6,559 nucleotides of DNA from assembly GCA_003641405.1 (NCBI GenBank), contig QNAF01000149.1, positions 1 through 6,559 of the forward strand, in the 5' to 3' direction. This document shows, in pieces, positions 5,929 through 6,559 of this stretch (position 1 is its first letter; each line of letters starts with the position of its first letter). The notes beneath the pieces were generated by a model. It made no database searches. It had not been told where the DNA came from and was given only the letters and a program-made list of their open reading frames with translations. A program made the translations under genes and the position numbers. The stretch is from Candidatus Zixiibacteriota bacterium. Lineage in GTDB: Bacteria > Zixibacteria > MSB-5A5 > GN15 > FEB-12.

Positions 5929-5949
5929 CTGTGTGCCATAGCCACACAG
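5929..5949. promoter_or_regulatory. Operator-like 7-7-7 dyad overlapping the wzz promoter
   Basis: CTGTGTG at 5929-5935 and CACACAG at 5943-5949 are perfect inverted repeats around a 7-base centre. The dyad begins 4 bases upstream of the TATAAT element and covers the spacer and -35 positions, which is the usual place for a dimeric regulator. The TGTG-N11-CACA spacing differs from the CRP/FNR pattern (N8), so I do not assign a regulator. Confidence 0.45.
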
Positions 5950-5992
5950 AAACAGTAGACTCCTAACAACATGAACGACAACGTGTTACCTC

Positions 5993-6152
5993 GTCGCTTA
6001 GCGACTCATCATGCTGGGCTGAAGTAATCCGGTCACTTGTGTGAATTTCGTTCCACCAGCAGGTGAATCTTTTTCCTAATGACGGAATCTCGGCTTATTG
6101 CAATCCACCCCTGGAAACCGACAAAAAAACTTGTATGAGTTCGCTAAGCGAC
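5993..6152. repeat. 160-base segment bounded by inverted repeats with palindromic arms
   Basis: The left arm (5993-6009) reads GTCGCTTAGCGACTCAT. The right arm (6152-6135, minus strand) reads GTCGCTTAGCGAACTCAT. They share 12 identical bases, then one inserted A, then CTCAT. The left core GTCGCT-T-AGCGAC is itself a perfect palindrome; the right core keeps TCGCT-A-AGCGA. The spacer is 125 bases with no gene. The geometry equals terminal inverted repeats of a very small non-autonomous element. It equally fits a pair of operator sites flanking a divergent promoter region. No target-site duplication is visible at the ends (CTC before, CAA after). Confidence 0.6.
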
Positions 6153-6188
6153 CAATGTTGTGCATGTGCTGTTAAGAAAGGTCTATCC

Positions 6189-6559
6189 ATGCTCAGGCTC
6201 CCAATACATACGATGCGTCCTCTTTGTGAACTGGTTGTCATCTGTTGTTTTGCTGCCGCAGTCACTTTTACTACCGGCTGTGGAGAGGAACCGTTGACCA
6301 GTTCGTTGGAACCCGACCTTCCGGTCGATTCACAGTGGTCACTAGAGCTATCTGCCGACTATTCGGGAGGCTCCCTGCAGATACTGACCGGCTTTGTGGG
6401 ACCGTATGGTGTAACGGTAGGCAGTGACGGATCGGTCTACGTTTCGGATCTAAAGGAGGGCCGCGTTGTACGGTTCACGCAGGATCTTGAGTTCAACGGT
6501 TGGCTGGGAATGTCCAATGGAGATCCATCAGGCTGGCACCCGAGCGGCACACCCGAACG
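6189..6559 (+). CDS. NHL-repeat (beta-propeller) lipoprotein, N-terminal fragment
   Basis: An ATG at 6189 follows AGAAAGG at 6175-6181 with 7-base spacing. The frame stays open for 123 codons to the window edge. Residues 1-30 are a signal peptide with a hydrophobic VVICCFAAAV core and a lipobox FTTGC, so Cys31 is the likely lipidated residue; Thr at -3 is less usual than Leu. After an acidic linker (EEPLTSSLEPDLPVD), residues about 70-100 (FVGPYGVTVGSDGSVYVSDLKEGRVVRFT) match the NHL consensus P-x-G-V-x-V-x-x-D-G-x-V-Y-V-x-D-...-R-V-x-x-F, one blade of a six-bladed beta-propeller. More blades presumably follow. Such lipoproteins sit in the cell envelope and usually bind ligands; function unknown here. 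It is divergent from the Wzz gene and shares the repeat-bearing intergenic region with it. Confidence 0.75.
   Translation, partial: MLRLPIHTMRPLCELVVICCFAAAVTFTTGCGEEPLTSSLEPDLPVDSQWSLELSADYSGGSLQILTGFVGPYGVTVGSDGSVYVSDLKEGRVVRFTQDLEFNGWLGMSNGDPSGWHPSGTPE

Noticed and set aside
5929..5949. CRP/FNR binding site
   Set aside because: The half-sites are 11 bases apart (TGTG-N11-CACA) instead of 8, so it does not match the known consensus.
5889..5981. N-terminal extension of the Wzz-like protein to 5981
   Set aside because: It would place the -10 box and the operator-like dyad inside coding sequence and add a hydrophobic stretch that Wzz proteins do not have.
1..6559. CRISPR array, insertion sequence or toxin-antitoxin pair
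   Set aside because: I saw no regularly spaced direct repeats, no transposase and no small paired genes of that type on either strand.

Overview
The window (6,559 bases, mixed GC close to 50%) looks like a chromosomal piece from an uncultured-type Gram-negative bacterium. The signs are a lipoprotein signal peptide, a Wzz-type inner-membrane chain-length protein, an exosortase with a C-terminally tagged cargo protein, and a bacterial class II tRNA-Tyr with encoded CCA. No gene pins the taxon. The exosortase H/IPTL-type system and the NHL-repeat lipoprotein would fit a proteobacterial or FCB-group candidate lineage, but that is inference.

Layout, left to right. Positions 1-134 (minus) hold the N-terminus of a MATE-family efflux transporter cut by the window edge. 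Positions 135-598 are a long non-coding gap with one sigma70-like promoter candidate. Positions 599-1093 (plus) encode a small secreted, cysteine-rich protein ending in a VPTFTEYG / membrane helix / RRRR sorting tag. It is closed by an intrinsic terminator at 1137-1169. Convergent to it lie two overlapping minus-strand genes: an exosortase H-like transpeptidase (1647-2252) and a small multi-span membrane protein of the kind found beside exosortase H (1193-1693). Just upstream of these, on the same strand, is tRNA-Tyr(GTA) at 2330-2414 with its own promoter.

Further upstream on the minus strand is a tight cluster: Wzz-like protein (4752-5888), GT2 glycosyltransferase (3693-4718) and NAD-dependent epimerase (2620-3696). 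The last two overlap by 4 bases, and the Wzz-to-GT2 gap is 27 or 33 bases depending on the GT2 start. Together they look like a short exopolysaccharide/O-antigen module. A divergent intergenic region (5889-6188) carries a -10 element, a perfect 7-7-7 dyad and a striking inverted repeat with palindromic arms. It separates the cluster from a plus-strand NHL-repeat lipoprotein that runs off the right edge.

How it fits together: exosortases are generally encoded in genomes that make exopolysaccharide, and they process proteins with a C-terminal tag at the inner membrane. Here a dedicated-looking cargo, the exosortase, its companion membrane protein and polysaccharide genes lie within about 5 kb. 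The simplest reading is a surface/envelope locus in which the small cargo protein is exported, cut at its VPTFTEYG tag and handed to the cell surface or extracellular polymer. The most unusual non-coding signal is the paired palindromic inverted repeat at 5993-6009 / 6135-6152.
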